Source: Bacteriovorax sp. BSW11_IV
Lineage (GTDB): Bacteria; Bdellovibrionota; Bacteriovoracia; Bacteriovoracales; Bacteriovoracaceae
DNA: 56,510 nucleotides
Assembly (NCBI RefSeq): GCF_000447755.1
Contig: NZ_AUNE01000026.1
Coordinates: 1-56,510 of the forward strand
Reading direction: 5' to 3'
Below are positions 43,437 to 51,872 of the stretch, in pieces. The notes under the pieces were generated by a model. The model saw nothing but the letters and a program-made list of their open reading frames with translations, made no database searches and was not told the origin of the DNA. A program made the translations under genes and the position numbers. The stretch's first letter is position 1. Each line of letters begins with the position of its first letter.

Positions 43437-44511
43437 AAAAATGGCCATCATCGGTGGCGGACCAGTTGGGCTTTATTTATCAATCTTACTTGCTAAGAGT
43501 GGACATTATGTTTCTGTCTTTGAAAAAGGGACATGGCCAGTTGATAAGGTCTGTGGCCAGGGTATTATGCCAAGTGGTGTGGAGCTTTTAAAGACAATTG
43601 GTATTGAAGTAAACAATGAAGAATCTTTTTCTTTTTCTGGCGTTCGCTATATTGATGGGGACAATGTCATTGAGGGACGTTTGAAAAGACCAGGTCTAGG
43701 TATGGATAGGAAAGTTCTATCTTCAAAGCTTCATCAATTGGCCCTTCTTGATTCAAAGATTACTCTAAAAGATCAGTCTAAAGTGGACGAACTTTCCCTT
43801 TATGATAAAGCCGTATCTATAAGTACAAATAATAATTTTGAAGTATTTGACTATGTTTTTATTTGCGATGGATTAAACTCTACGTTTAGAAGAAAACTTG
43901 ATCTTGAAGTAAAAAGAAAAGGTGAACATAGAATGGGGGCCAGAGTCCATTTCGAATGTGAGCCTTGGTGTGACAAAGTTGAAGTTTATTGGAACAATGG
44001 AGTTGAGGCCTATGTCACCCCTGTCGGTAATCATAAAATAGAAATTGCTTTTCTTTGGTTTGAAAAGAGTATTGAAAAAGGTGCCTACTTAGAGGAGAGG
44101 CTTTTTAATCTTTTCCCAGAGCTTTCTAATAAAGTTAAAGGAAAAACTAAACTTAACGATTTTAAGGCCTATGGGCCTTTTAATACTGTTTCTATGGCGA
44201 TGAAAAAAGGACCTGTTTTCTTAGTCGGAGATGCCTACAAATTTCTAGATGGTATTACTGGTGAAGGTATATCTTTGGGATTGAAGGCCGCTACTGTCAT
44301 CGCTAAGAACTTTGAGAATTTTAGTTTCATTCATAAATTAAAAATCGGACTTATTTATTTAAACTATGCCATTTGGGTCAAGCTAGCATTAATGCTAAGT
44401 CGTAATTTGATTTTTAGAAAAATTATTTTCAAATTTGCGAATAAGTTTTCTTCATTCTTTGACTATATTCTTATTATGAATGACGTTCAATGGGGCAGTA
44501 AGAACTCCTGA
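43429..44511 (+). CDS. FAD-dependent monooxygenase (SrsC-like position)
   Basis: The ATG at 43429 has AAGGA 5 nt upstream; the longer frame from 43384 would lie inside the upstream gene. The 360-aa product is a PHBH/geranylgeranyl-reductase-type flavoprotein: MAIIGGGPVGLYLSILLAKSG, then GMDRKVLSSKL, DYVFICDGLNSTFRRKL, and the second FAD motif GPVFLVGDAYKFLDGITGEG. Third after a type III PKS and an ICMT-like gene, it probably hydroxylates an alkylresorcinol to a hydroquinone, as SrsC does. A reductase role is the alternative. It ends within the convergent acyltransferase gene (38-nt overlap). Confidence 0.88.
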   Translation: MSKKMAIIGGGPVGLYLSILLAKSGHYVSVFEKGTWPVDKVCGQGIMPSGVELLKTIGIEVNNEESFSFSGVRYIDGDNVIEGRLKRPGLGMDRKVLSSKLHQLALLDSKITLKDQSKVDELSLYDKAVSISTNNNFEVFDYVFICDGLNSTFRRKLDLEVKRKGEHRMGARVHFECEPWCDKVEVYWNNGVEAYVTPVGNHKIEIAFLWFEKSIEKGAYLEERLFNLFPELSNKVKGKTKLNDFKAYGPFNTVSMAMKKGPVFLVGDAYKFLDGITGEGISLGLKAATVIAKNFENFSFIHKLKIGLIYLNYAIWVKLALMLSRNLIFRKIIFKFANKFSSFFDYILIMNDVQWGSKNS

Positions 44512-45247
44512 TACTTTGCTCAATATTAGAAACAAGTTCTGAAGTGTTATCAAAACTTAGACCAAAAAATTCTTCGATATAATTGAGATTCATGACGATT
44601 TCATTTTGTTGTAATAAGAGCCAAAGATGAGGTAAAAAGTCCATGTCACCATACCAGCAGACAATATCTCTATTCTCTCTTGTTACTGGGGTATTGTTGA
44701 TTCTTAAATATTGAACACACAAGGAACTTATCATTAAATCTTTTTGAATGACGGCCTCAAATAATCCTTTTTTAAAAGGTATTATTTTTTCACCATTTGT
44801 ACTTGTCGCTTCTGGGAAGATGACAATATTTTCGCCAGACTCGAGTCTGTTTGATATCTTAGATAATTCATTGGCCCTATTCATTCTGCCTCTTCTATCG
44901 ACAAATATACAAGATGCCAATCTACAAATTTGACCAAGAACGGGCGTTCTTTCTATGTCAGTTGAAGTGATGAAGTTCGAAGGAATAAGTGAAGATATTG
45001 CAATTATATCTAAATATGAAAGGTGATTGCTTACTAAAAGAGCGCCCTTTACTTCTTTTTTGTATAAATTTGTTGTCAGTTTAACGTTGAATATTTTTAA
45101 GGCCAATTTGCAATAAAAAGAAACTACGTACTGAAGATGTTTTTCTTTATTTGTTGAAAAGACATTTACAAAAATGGCCGTCGCGAAATAACTTGCAAGG
45201 GCCATTGTAAATTGAACAAACTTCAAAGATGCTTTTAGTTGATTCAT
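44474..45247 (-). CDS. PlsC-type acyltransferase, probable ornithine-lipid O-acyltransferase (OlsA-like)
   Basis: A 257-aa lysophospholipid acyltransferase-family protein with an N-terminal membrane anchor. The HxxxxD motif is in VSNHLSYLDIIAISS and the second block reads VIFPEATSTNGEKIIPFKKGLF (FPEG with Ala for Gly). This family makes phosphatidic acid (PlsC), but directly behind an OlsB-like gene, with a 4-nt overlap, it is more likely the OlsA that adds the second acyl chain to lyso-ornithine lipid. The generic PlsC role cannot be excluded. Confidence 0.85.
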   Translation of the reverse strand: MNQLKASLKFVQFTMALASYFATAIFVNVFSTNKEKHLQYVVSFYCKLALKIFNVKLTTNLYKKEVKGALLVSNHLSYLDIIAISSLIPSNFITSTDIERTPVLGQICRLASCIFVDRRGRMNRANELSKISNRLESGENIVIFPEATSTNGEKIIPFKKGLFEAVIQKDLMISSLCVQYLRINNTPVTRENRDIVCWYGDMDFLPHLWLLLQQNEIVMNLNYIEEFFGLSFDNTSELVSNIEQSIRSSYCPIERHS

Positions 45248-46077
45248 GAAAAGTATCTTCTTTTAAAACTTGGAGAAACTTCATTTAAATCAAGCATTGT
45301 AAGAAAATCAAAGCAATTAAAATCTCTGTCATAGGCAGGGTAACCAACTATTTTTGAACCTGCAGCAATATACATTTTTAGAAGATTTGGAACTTCTTCA
45401 TTTATATTATTTGTATCACCCAAATTTTCTACGACCAAGGACACTTTATAATCACCAGTTGCTCTCGCTAAAGGAATGGCCGTGGTTTGATCATTGTTTT
45501 CAAAGTGAAAATACATAGCACTCGCTAACAAAAGAGAGTCTGTTGAAAGTGATGAAAGGCCAAATATATAGCGGCAATTTAAGTTCTTTGCATATTCTCC
45601 TATACCTTTCCATAGAAGACTTATTGTTTGACCATTGCGATGATCTTTAGCAATACAGGCCCTTCCAAGTTCAAGCTTGTTCCCATATAATTCTTTTATT
45701 TTATCAATATTAAATTCCGACTCAGAATAGAAGGAATGACTGAAGACATCACTAATCATTCTATAGTAGCCACAAATTTCATCATTTGATCTATCGATAA
45801 TGATAAGATGATCACAAAGAGCATCATACTCATCGAAATCATAGCGAGATGATTTTGTTTTTGCTCCATATTCACCAGTAAAGATCGCATGTCTTAGAGA
45901 AAAGAACTTTTTAAATTCAGGGAAAGTATTCGCGGTTTTAAGAATGTACTTAGGTGTTTCAACGTAAATATTAAGATGAGGTCTTGATCTTTTAAAGATG
46001 TCAAAAATAGCATACTCATCATCGGTTTCAGTGAACTGAATACCTTTGGTATCAAGTAGTGTTTCGCTTAAAAACAT
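45244..46077 (-). CDS. OlsB-like GNAT N-acyltransferase
   Basis: AGGAG lies 9-10 nt upstream of the ATG at 46077, which is preferred to the ATG at 46095. The 277-aa protein belongs to the ornithine N-acyltransferase/putative haemolysin group (OlsB, COG3176-like): FFSLRHAIFTGEYG, CGYYRMIS, KLELGRACIAKDHRNG, SLLWKGIGEYAKNLNCRYIFGLSSLS. OlsB transfers a 3-hydroxyacyl chain from ACP to the alpha-amine of ornithine, giving lyso-ornithine lipid. Other amino-acid acceptors occur in this family. It overlaps the M20 peptidase gene by 26 nt and the acyltransferase gene by 4 nt, so all three are one operon. Confidence 0.84.
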   Translation of the reverse strand: MFLSETLLDTKGIQFTETDDEYAIFDIFKRSRPHLNIYVETPKYILKTANTFPEFKKFFSLRHAIFTGEYGAKTKSSRYDFDEYDALCDHLIIIDRSNDEICGYYRMISDVFSHSFYSESEFNIDKIKELYGNKLELGRACIAKDHRNGQTISLLWKGIGEYAKNLNCRYIFGLSSLSTDSLLLASAMYFHFENNDQTTAIPLARATGDYKVSLVVENLGDTNNINEEVPNLLKMYIAAGSKIVGYPAYDRDFNCFDFLTMLDLNEVSPSFKRRYFS

Positions 46078-47245
46078 AATAGTCTCTCCTAACATTGCCT
46101 AATTGTTCTATTAAGTCATTCAATAGAAATATTCGGGTCTTTAAAGATGAAATACTCATGAATTCATCTTTTGTGTGCATTTTCCCGCCAATAGGTCCTA
46201 GTCCATCAAGTTTTGAAAAGCGAGCGTCAAAATAGTTAATATCAGCGGCCCCACCTGAATGAATAAGTTGTAATGGTGTGTGTTCGTATTTTTGAATTAG
46301 ATTTTCTATGATTCCAAGATCCTGCCCTTGCATCTTCTTCTCTTCCATTGGAGGACAATCATCTGCAATTGAGATCGCTTTAAAGGTCATGCGCTCAGTT
46401 TTATGACAGCGAAATGAATTCTTAAGAAGAAGTTCGTTGATTTTTAGATCAATTTTATCGGCATGTTCAATTTTTTTAAAGCGAGTATCAAGTTTAAGCG
46501 TAGTTTGTTCTGGCACAGTATTAAAACCAGATGTATTTGTCGCGAGATGGCCGACATTGATTCTATACTCATGGGAGTATGAGAAGCTGGCCATGAGCTC
46601 AGAAATAAATACACTTGCTTCATGACATGAGTTCAGAGAAGGGTCATCAAATCTGCCGGCATGTGAAGCGATACCTTGGAAAGTGATATTGTACCAACGA
46701 TTTCCATTGCGTGAACTGATAAGGTGCCCTTCACATGGAGAAGGTTCAAGCCCAAAGACATAATCTAAATCATTTGAGAGGTACTTGAAACTATCATGGT
46801 GGCCAAGAGAACCAAGTTCTTCGTTAGGTGAGATGATAAAATCAAGAGTATAAAATTTTGAAATTGCTTTAAATCGTTCTGTTTGAATGAGAGTCAGAAT
46901 CAATGCAATAGAGGCCTTATTGTCAGCACTGCCTTGACCTATATAGAAATCATCTTCGATCTTAAAGTTGGTATTATTAGAGACGGCATCAATGTGCATG
47001 ATAAAGGCCATTCTTCTTTTTGTCTCACCATGAACGCGAAGAATTGTAAGTGGAGGATTGTCATCGAGAGAAGAAGGGATTTCTAAAATTTCATCAACAT
47101 GATTCTTAGCAACTGCTGTGATGAAATCCAAGGCGACAAGGATGTTCTGGTGATTTTTAGACCCTGTGGGAATTGACATAAGTTTACCCAGAATAGGCAA
47201 AGCAAGGTCAAGTTCAATTCCATGTTCAAGATCTCTTACAATCAA
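46052..47245 (-). CDS. M20-family metallopeptidase/deacylase
   Basis: A 397-aa dizinc enzyme of the ArgE/DapE/carboxypeptidase G2 type. Metal and catalytic residues are visible in IMHIDAV (HxD), GQGSADNKAS, ISPNEELGSLG (catalytic Glu pair), FGLEPS and GGKMHTKDEFM (His). The start is a TTG at 47245 with GGAGG 6 nt upstream; there is no ATG before residue 28. Members remove acyl or amino-acid groups. As the first gene of an operon with olsBA-like genes it could release ornithine (ArgE-like) or recycle acyl-amino acids, but specificity cannot be read from sequence. Confidence 0.85.
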   Translation of the reverse strand: MIVRDLEHGIELDLALPILGKLMSIPTGSKNHQNILVALDFITAVAKNHVDEILEIPSSLDDNPPLTILRVHGETKRRMAFIMHIDAVSNNTNFKIEDDFYIGQGSADNKASIALILTLIQTERFKAISKFYTLDFIISPNEELGSLGHHDSFKYLSNDLDYVFGLEPSPCEGHLISSRNGNRWYNITFQGIASHAGRFDDPSLNSCHEASVFISELMASFSYSHEYRINVGHLATNTSGFNTVPEQTTLKLDTRFKKIEHADKIDLKINELLLKNSFRCHKTERMTFKAISIADDCPPMEEKKMQGQDLGIIENLIQKYEHTPLQLIHSGGAADINYFDARFSKLDGLGPIGGKMHTKDEFMSISSLKTRIFLLNDLIEQLGNVRRDYYVFKRNTT

Positions 47246-47318
47246 TGAAATCCTCCAAATACTAAAATGCTAGCAGGAGCTAAGCATAAAGTAGATTTAG
47301 GATTTCGTTTGATTTTTG

Positions 47319-49037
47319 TTAGAAGTCTTCAGAGCTGACTTTATCAACCATTAGTTGAATGTATTGATTACCATTAAAATGGTTCACTCCTAGAGTGAAG
47401 TAGGCCGTCAATTGGCCACCTAGGCGTTGTGCTTGGAAGACATCTTCTGGGTGTTGAAGACCCCATTTGCCGATATAGTTGAAACTAATTCCTTTCAATC
47501 TATGTTTACCGTCATTTGATTTGAAATTCCAACGAACGTGAACATCTTTTAAAATATCATAGGAATCTAAGACAAAGTCTTTCATTTTAAAAATTGGTTT
47601 TGCATTGCCCATTCCAAAAGGCTCGAGATTATCAAGCTCTCTAAGAAGTGCTGGAGTGATTTCCTGTGGGAGAATATCTACATCGTAGTAATCTTGCTCG
47701 GTCCTTTCGATGGCAGGGATTTCTGCCAATTGAGCATTCATTCCATTCATAAACTCTTCTAAATTTTCCTTAGGCATAGAAAGGCCTGCGGCCGCTTTAT
47801 GACCACCAAATTTAATGAATAGGTGAGAAAGGTTATTTAAAAGGGCAAACATATTCAAATGCCCAGCACTTCTGGCCGAAGCTTTAATTATTCCCTCATG
47901 TTCGCTATCTGAGAATACAACAGCAGGAACTTTAAAAGTTTCAACAAGTTTAGAGGCCACAATTCCAATAACACCTTCATGAAAATGTGGTGCATAGACA
48001 ATACTGATTCTATGCTCTTCATCACGAATTGAATCGAGAACTTGCTCTTTTGCTTCTAGAAAGACTTCATTTTGTATGGCCTTTCTTTCTTTGTTACAGA
48101 TTTCAAGTTGATTATAAAATCCTACACACTCATGGTAGTCGTCATTAATAAGAAGATTAAGGGCCATTTCTGGATGATCTAATCTTCCTTTTGAATTTAT
48201 GAGTGGCCCAATATTGAATGAAAGCTTCTCGCTTGGAACAAAGCCACGCTTTCTTTCATCTGGAGTAAAAAATGCTTTTATTCCTTCATACTTTGTCGTT
48301 GGTACTTGTTTAAGGCCATGACGAACAAGTTTTAAGTTTGCAGGAGTTAAAGTTGCAAGATCGCAAATTGTTCCAATCGCAACATATTGAAGAAGAGGGT
48401 AAATTGATTCAATCTTCTCTCCTCTAGCCAATAAAAGTTCACGAACTCTCATACAAACGGCAAAAGCAACGGCCACACCTGCAAGAGGTCTTAAAGGTGA
48501 TGATTCCGGCTCATCTCTGCGATTTGGATTTACGATAGCATAGGCATCAGGCATTTGATCGCGAGCATCTTTATGGTGGTCTGTAATTATAAGATCTAGT
48601 CCCATGGCCTTAGCATGGTCAGCAGCTTCGTTATTTGTAATTCCGCAGTCCACAGTAATAAGAAGTTTTATCCCTTTTTCAACAGCAGCATCAATGGAAG
48701 GTGGGTGAATACCATATCCTTCGATAAAACGGCTCGGTTGAATAAGTTCAACTTTATGTCCAATCATTTGAAAGAAGCGGAAAAATAGAGCACAAGATGT
48801 AGTCCCGTCGACATCGTAGTCACCGTAAATTCCGATAAGCTCATTGTGATCCATCGCTTTGATGATTCTCTCACAGGCCTTATCCATATCGATCATATCA
48901 GTTAGAGAGGGTAAATTTTTAAGATCCCATGACAGAAATTCAGAAATTTCTTTGGGTCCCATCCCTCTTTTTTGAAAGAGGCGAGTGATTACTGGTGAAA
49001 ATTGAGGGGCCGATGTGGATTGTGTTTGTGTGTGCAT
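47319..49037 (-). CDS. recJ: Single-stranded-DNA-specific exonuclease RecJ
   Basis: A 572-aa DHH-family 5-prime to 3-prime exonuclease of RecF-pathway recombination and mismatch repair. Metal-binding motifs are GIYGDYDVDGTTSC, LLITVDCGI and LIITDHHKDA (DHH), and the DHHA1 domain contains IKFGGHKAAAGLSM. An OB-fold C-terminal domain (KDVHVRWNFKSNDGKHRLKG) follows. Length is typical. The ATG at 49037 has no obvious ribosome-binding site. Confidence 0.97.
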   Translation of the reverse strand: MHTQTQSTSAPQFSPVITRLFQKRGMGPKEISEFLSWDLKNLPSLTDMIDMDKACERIIKAMDHNELIGIYGDYDVDGTTSCALFFRFFQMIGHKVELIQPSRFIEGYGIHPPSIDAAVEKGIKLLITVDCGITNNEAADHAKAMGLDLIITDHHKDARDQMPDAYAIVNPNRRDEPESSPLRPLAGVAVAFAVCMRVRELLLARGEKIESIYPLLQYVAIGTICDLATLTPANLKLVRHGLKQVPTTKYEGIKAFFTPDERKRGFVPSEKLSFNIGPLINSKGRLDHPEMALNLLINDDYHECVGFYNQLEICNKERKAIQNEVFLEAKEQVLDSIRDEEHRISIVYAPHFHEGVIGIVASKLVETFKVPAVVFSDSEHEGIIKASARSAGHLNMFALLNNLSHLFIKFGGHKAAAGLSMPKENLEEFMNGMNAQLAEIPAIERTEQDYYDVDILPQEITPALLRELDNLEPFGMGNAKPIFKMKDFVLDSYDILKDVHVRWNFKSNDGKHRLKGISFNYIGKWGLQHPEDVFQAQRLGGQLTAYFTLGVNHFNGNQYIQLMVDKVSSEDF

Positions 49038-49138
49038 CTGTAAAAGATATCACGGAGAAAAGGCATTGATAAGTAAGTTTACGAGTTTCAAATATTTGGA
49101 ATATTGTGAGTGGCGACGCGTTATTTAGGGAGATGTAA

Positions 49139-49163
49139 TGGTAAGCACAAAATGTGCTTACCA
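49139..49163 (-). terminator. Hairpin overlapping the zinc-ribbon gene end
   Basis: An 11-bp perfect stem (49139-49149 with 49153-49163) with a 3-nt loop includes the TAA stop codon at 49160-49158 of the leftward gene. The downstream tail is not T-rich, so it may stabilise the mRNA 3-prime end rather than terminate transcription. Confidence 0.5.
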
Positions 49164-49403
49164 AATAACTGAAATACCGCGTATGAGGTCTTCTTCTTGC
49201 ATTTCATCAATTGAACAAAAAAGGTTTTTGAACTCTTCCGTGTTCTTTGCATGCACTTTAGAGAAGTAATTTGATGGCAGGAAAGATTTTTCGCAACAAT
49301 CGCACTTTTCAATCTCTCTAACTGCTTCCATTAAATTTCCACAAACATGGCATTTTTTGATGAGGACACGCGTGGACTTCCTAAGCTCAACTTCTTGTTT
49401 CAT
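49158..49403 (-). CDS. Small zinc-ribbon protein
   Basis: An 81-aa protein with two Cys-x2-Cys pairs, KKCHVCGNL and EKCDCCEKS, about 12 residues apart, forming a probable zinc ribbon. The C-terminal half is acidic and helical (NTEEFKNLFCSIDEMQEEDL). AAGGA lies 7-8 nt before the ATG. No named family is recognised; a nucleic-acid or protein-binding adaptor is possible. It stands alone between recJ and the Q/M-rich exported protein genes. Confidence 0.75.
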   Translation of the reverse strand: MKQEVELRKSTRVLIKKCHVCGNLMEAVREIEKCDCCEKSFLPSNYFSKVHAKNTEEFKNLFCSIDEMQEEDLIRGISVIW

Positions 49404-49538
49404 TGTTATATCCTTTTAAACATGCTTCCACTGCATTTGTTTTGATTCTCCAATCCATTGGACAACCTCGTTAGTCTCATCGAACAAATTGAGAAATCTT
49501 TTAGAAAAAAGCGGAAAAAAGTTCCAAGAAAAAAATAA

Positions 49539-49564
49539 TAATGGCCGAAATTACTCGGCCATTA
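49539..49564 (-). terminator. Rho-independent terminator
   Basis: A 10-bp stem, TAATGGCCGA (49539-49548) and TCGGCCATTA (49555-49564), followed on the minus strand by a long T-rich tail (complement of 49529-49538). It ends the gene at 49600-50739. Confidence 0.88.
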
Positions 49565-49599
49565 ATATGAGGGGAGGGAGGGAGAAGTAAGTCTTTTAA

Positions 49600-50739
49600 T
49601 TAGAATCCGGCCATGTCCATCGGGTTGCCACCAAAGTTAAAAGCACCACCGATTGAACTTACACCAGGGTATGGGAGTGAGCCCATGTATGGATCAATTC
49701 CATAAGTATCTTCGATAATAGAGTATTGTCTTAGTCCTGCGTATCCTTGAGGAAACGTATTCATTCCTTGTTGTTTAAATCCACCCCATGGAGATTGATA
49801 CATGTCTGTCCATCCATAAGAGTTTTTATTCATGATGCTTTCGAACATTTGTTTTTGCATACTAAGCATCATCATTTGATTAAACATATTATCCGTTTGT
49901 TGGAATGGTGAATTAATTCCAACAACATTTGAAAATGGTTGAGCGAATTGTGCCGCTTGCTGCTGTTGTTGCATGGCCATCATCTGCGCAAAAATCATTG
50001 CAAGAGCACTTGGATCTTCTTGTTTTTCTTTTTTCTTATCAGATTCTTTGCTCTCTTTTTTCGCTACTTTTTTGTCTTCTTGTTTCTCTTCACGTTTTTC
50101 TTCTTTTGCGATCTCTAGTTCTTCGACTTTTTGTGCAACTTTTTCATTTTCAGTAATAAGTTTTTTAATTTCTTCCTCAAGAGATTTATTTTTATCTGCG
50201 ATACATTTTAGATCGCTAATTTCCTTATCTTTTTCTTCGATTTGTTTTTTCATTTCATCATTAGAAGTTTTTATTTCAGAAATCATGACTTCTAAATCTG
50301 ATTTTAGCTTTTGAAGTTCTTCTTTTTCCGAAGCAATTTTGTCGATGGCCTTGGCCAACTCATCTGCACGCTGAGTTTGTGCATCAGAGATAATTTTTTG
50401 CTCTTCATATAATTTTTTGAGATCTGATTCAGATTCTTCAATTTTTTCATCAACTACTGTAACGAGCTCTTCAGGAGTTCCAACCTTTGAAGGTTCTTCA
50501 TTTTGACTAAGTTCTTTTTTATTTTTTTCTTTCATTGAGTTGAATATCTCAACTGCTCTAGTTTGAATTTCTTCAAATTTTTGTTTGATGTCATCACGGT
50601 GGATGTAGGCCATTATTCCTGCTGTTGCAACGATACTAGCAGGAGCACGTTGTGATTGGATCTTTCTGGCTTCTTGACCAAGATATGATGACGATAATAA
50701 GGCAAATGCCAAAACGGCCATGTTCACTGACTTCTTCAT
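49600..50739 (-). CDS. Exported coiled-coil Q/M-rich protein (RAPASI protein A)
   Basis: The ATG at 50739 is preceded by a perfect GGGGAGGA, so the in-frame extension to 50808 is rejected. The 379-aa product has a signal-like helix (MKKSVNMAVLAFALLSSSYLG), then QRAPASIV, then a second hydrophobic stretch. A coiled coil follows from about residue 85 to 240 (KSLEEEIKKLITENEKVAQK), rich in Lys/Glu. The C-terminal third is Q/M/N/G-rich with a run of five Gln and many aromatic-Gly segments (PWGGFKQQGMNTFPQGYAGL). No named family. It shares the RAPASI motif, overall layout and an upstream 22-bp element with the neighbouring gene, so the two are likely paralogues. Confidence 0.78.
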   Translation of the reverse strand: MKKSVNMAVLAFALLSSSYLGQEARKIQSQRAPASIVATAGIMAYIHRDDIKQKFEEIQTRAVEIFNSMKEKNKKELSQNEEPSKVGTPEELVTVVDEKIEESESDLKKLYEEQKIISDAQTQRADELAKAIDKIASEKEELQKLKSDLEVMISEIKTSNDEMKKQIEEKDKEISDLKCIADKNKSLEEEIKKLITENEKVAQKVEELEIAKEEKREEKQEDKKVAKKESKESDKKKEKQEDPSALAMIFAQMMAMQQQQQAAQFAQPFSNVVGINSPFQQTDNMFNQMMMLSMQKQMFESIMNKNSYGWTDMYQSPWGGFKQQGMNTFPQGYAGLRQYSIIEDTYGIDPYMGSLPYPGVSSIGGAFNFGGNPMDMAGF

Positions 50740-50776
50740 AAATCCTCCCCAGGCTTTATGTAATTGTAATGATCTA

Positions 50777-50798
50777 ATATATACAAATGATGTGCCAA
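50777..50798 (-). promoter_or_regulatory. Shared promoter-like element, copy A
   Basis: On the minus strand TTGGCA, six variable bases, then TTGTATATAT, 37 nt upstream of the ATG. The same arrangement with identical spacing occurs at 51873-51894. It resembles a sigma-54 promoter (TTGGCAC-N5-TTG) but has GT where the usual -12 GC would be, so the sigma factor is uncertain. Confidence 0.55.
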
Positions 50799-50858
50799 GA
50801 ACTGACATGTATTTTCAGGGCATTGAATATCAATGGAATTCTCAATGTGTAAAAAAGT

Positions 50859-50896
50859 AGTGGAGTGCCAAACTATTAGACAGTTTGCACTCCACT
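50859..50896 (-). terminator. Rho-independent terminator
   Basis: A stem of about 15 bp with one bulged base (50859-50874 with 50882-50896) is followed on the minus strand by TTTTTT (complement of 50851-50856). It terminates the gene at 50918-51847 before the next gene begins. Confidence 0.88.
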
Positions 50897-50917
50897 TCTT
50901 TCGCTTGGGGGGAGACG

Positions 50918-51847
50918 TTATTTTAAGATGTCAAAACTTTCTACAGTGATACTTTCTCTTTTTTGACCAGAGTTTAGACTTGGTCTAATCCCAACATCTG
51001 TGGCCACAACATCTTGGGCCATGCGCATTCCCATCACAGGGGCCGATGCATTGGCAGGTTTAAAAAGAGTATTAGTTGCCGCCATTGCCATCATCCTTGA
51101 GAAGGAAGGATTCCCTCCAAGTGACGATAGTGGGTTGAAACCAAAGAGGTTAAATGGATTCATTGGCATTTGAATCTGCATTTGCATTTGCATTTGCATC
51201 TGCATCTGGTTTTGTAACTGCATTTGCATTTGAGCTTGCATACTTACAAGTTGAAACGGGTTTCCAATATTTAGGCCTTGCTGTGTAGGTGTTGTCCTAA
51301 ACATGGCAAGAATACTTTCATTTTGTTTAAAGAATTTATCAAATTCATAGGCCAATTTTTTAATTGGATTTTCTTTTGCTTTACAGTCCTTTTGCTCATC
51401 GCTTTCACTGCCGATTTCTTCTTTTAATGAAGCAATTTCTTTGGAAGAATCGATTTCTTCGACAGATTTAATAATTCCCTCGTGAATCTCTTTAAGCTCA
51501 TCTCTTTGAGCTTTCGTAATGGCCACATCTTTAATAAGGGCCTTCTCGAGGTTTTTATTCATTTTTTCGATTTGTTCTTGAACATCTTTAAGCCCATCTA
51601 GCTTTGCTTGATTTGATTCTTTAGATTCAAGAATATCTTTTCTTATTTGTTTAATTTTTTTGATGTCTTTGCCAATAGACTCAAAATAATCTAATGACTG
51701 ATTTACGTTTTCAAAATGCAGGAGGTCTACTTCATAAATAGAGGCAGGTGCTCTATCTTTGTAATCGAATGATTTACCAAAGTAAAACATTGGGGCTGCC
51801 GCAAATGTTAAGGTAAACATTGTCAGTGCAATTTTCTTTGTATTCAT
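50918..51847 (-). CDS. Exported Q/M-rich protein (RAPASI protein B)
   Basis: The ATG at 51847 has GGAGG 5-6 nt upstream; the extension to 52012 is rejected because it lacks a ribosome-binding site and would cover the promoter-like element. The 310-aa product has a signal-like helix (MNTKKIALTMFTLTFAAAPM), then KDRAPASIYEV, helical charged segments, and a low-complexity Met-Gln repeat near residues 205-230. A GMRMAQDVVATDVGIRP region and a charged tail complete it. No named family. It is a likely paralogue of the neighbouring RAPASI protein and may be surface-exposed or cell-envelope associated. Confidence 0.75.
   Translation of the reverse strand: MNTKKIALTMFTLTFAAAPMFYFGKSFDYKDRAPASIYEVDLLHFENVNQSLDYFESIGKDIKKIKQIRKDILESKESNQAKLDGLKDVQEQIEKMNKNLEKALIKDVAITKAQRDELKEIHEGIIKSVEEIDSSKEIASLKEEIGSESDEQKDCKAKENPIKKLAYEFDKFFKQNESILAMFRTTPTQQGLNIGNPFQLVSMQAQMQMQLQNQMQMQMQMQMQIQMPMNPFNLFGFNPLSSLGGNPSFSRMMAMAATNTLFKPANASAPVMGMRMAQDVVATDVGIRPSLNSGQKRESITVESFDILK
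51166..51240 (-). repeat. Met-Gln-coding hexanucleotide repeat
   Basis: Degenerate tandem copies of GCATTT/GCATCT units (minus strand ATGCAA/ATGCAG, reading Met-Gln) form a microsatellite inside the RAPASI protein B gene. Whole six-base units keep the frame, so slippage would change only the repeat length. Confidence 0.8.
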
Positions 51848-51872
51848 AATTTCCTCCAAGCAGATGTTTGAG

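Noticed and set aside
50740-50808. 23-codon N-terminal extension of RAPASI protein A
   Set aside because: A perfect Shine-Dalgarno and a signal-like helix support ATG 50739; the extension would cover the promoter-like element.
51166-51240. Possible CRISPR-like repeat array
   Set aside because: Units are six bases with no spacers and read in frame as Met-Gln; it is a coding microsatellite.
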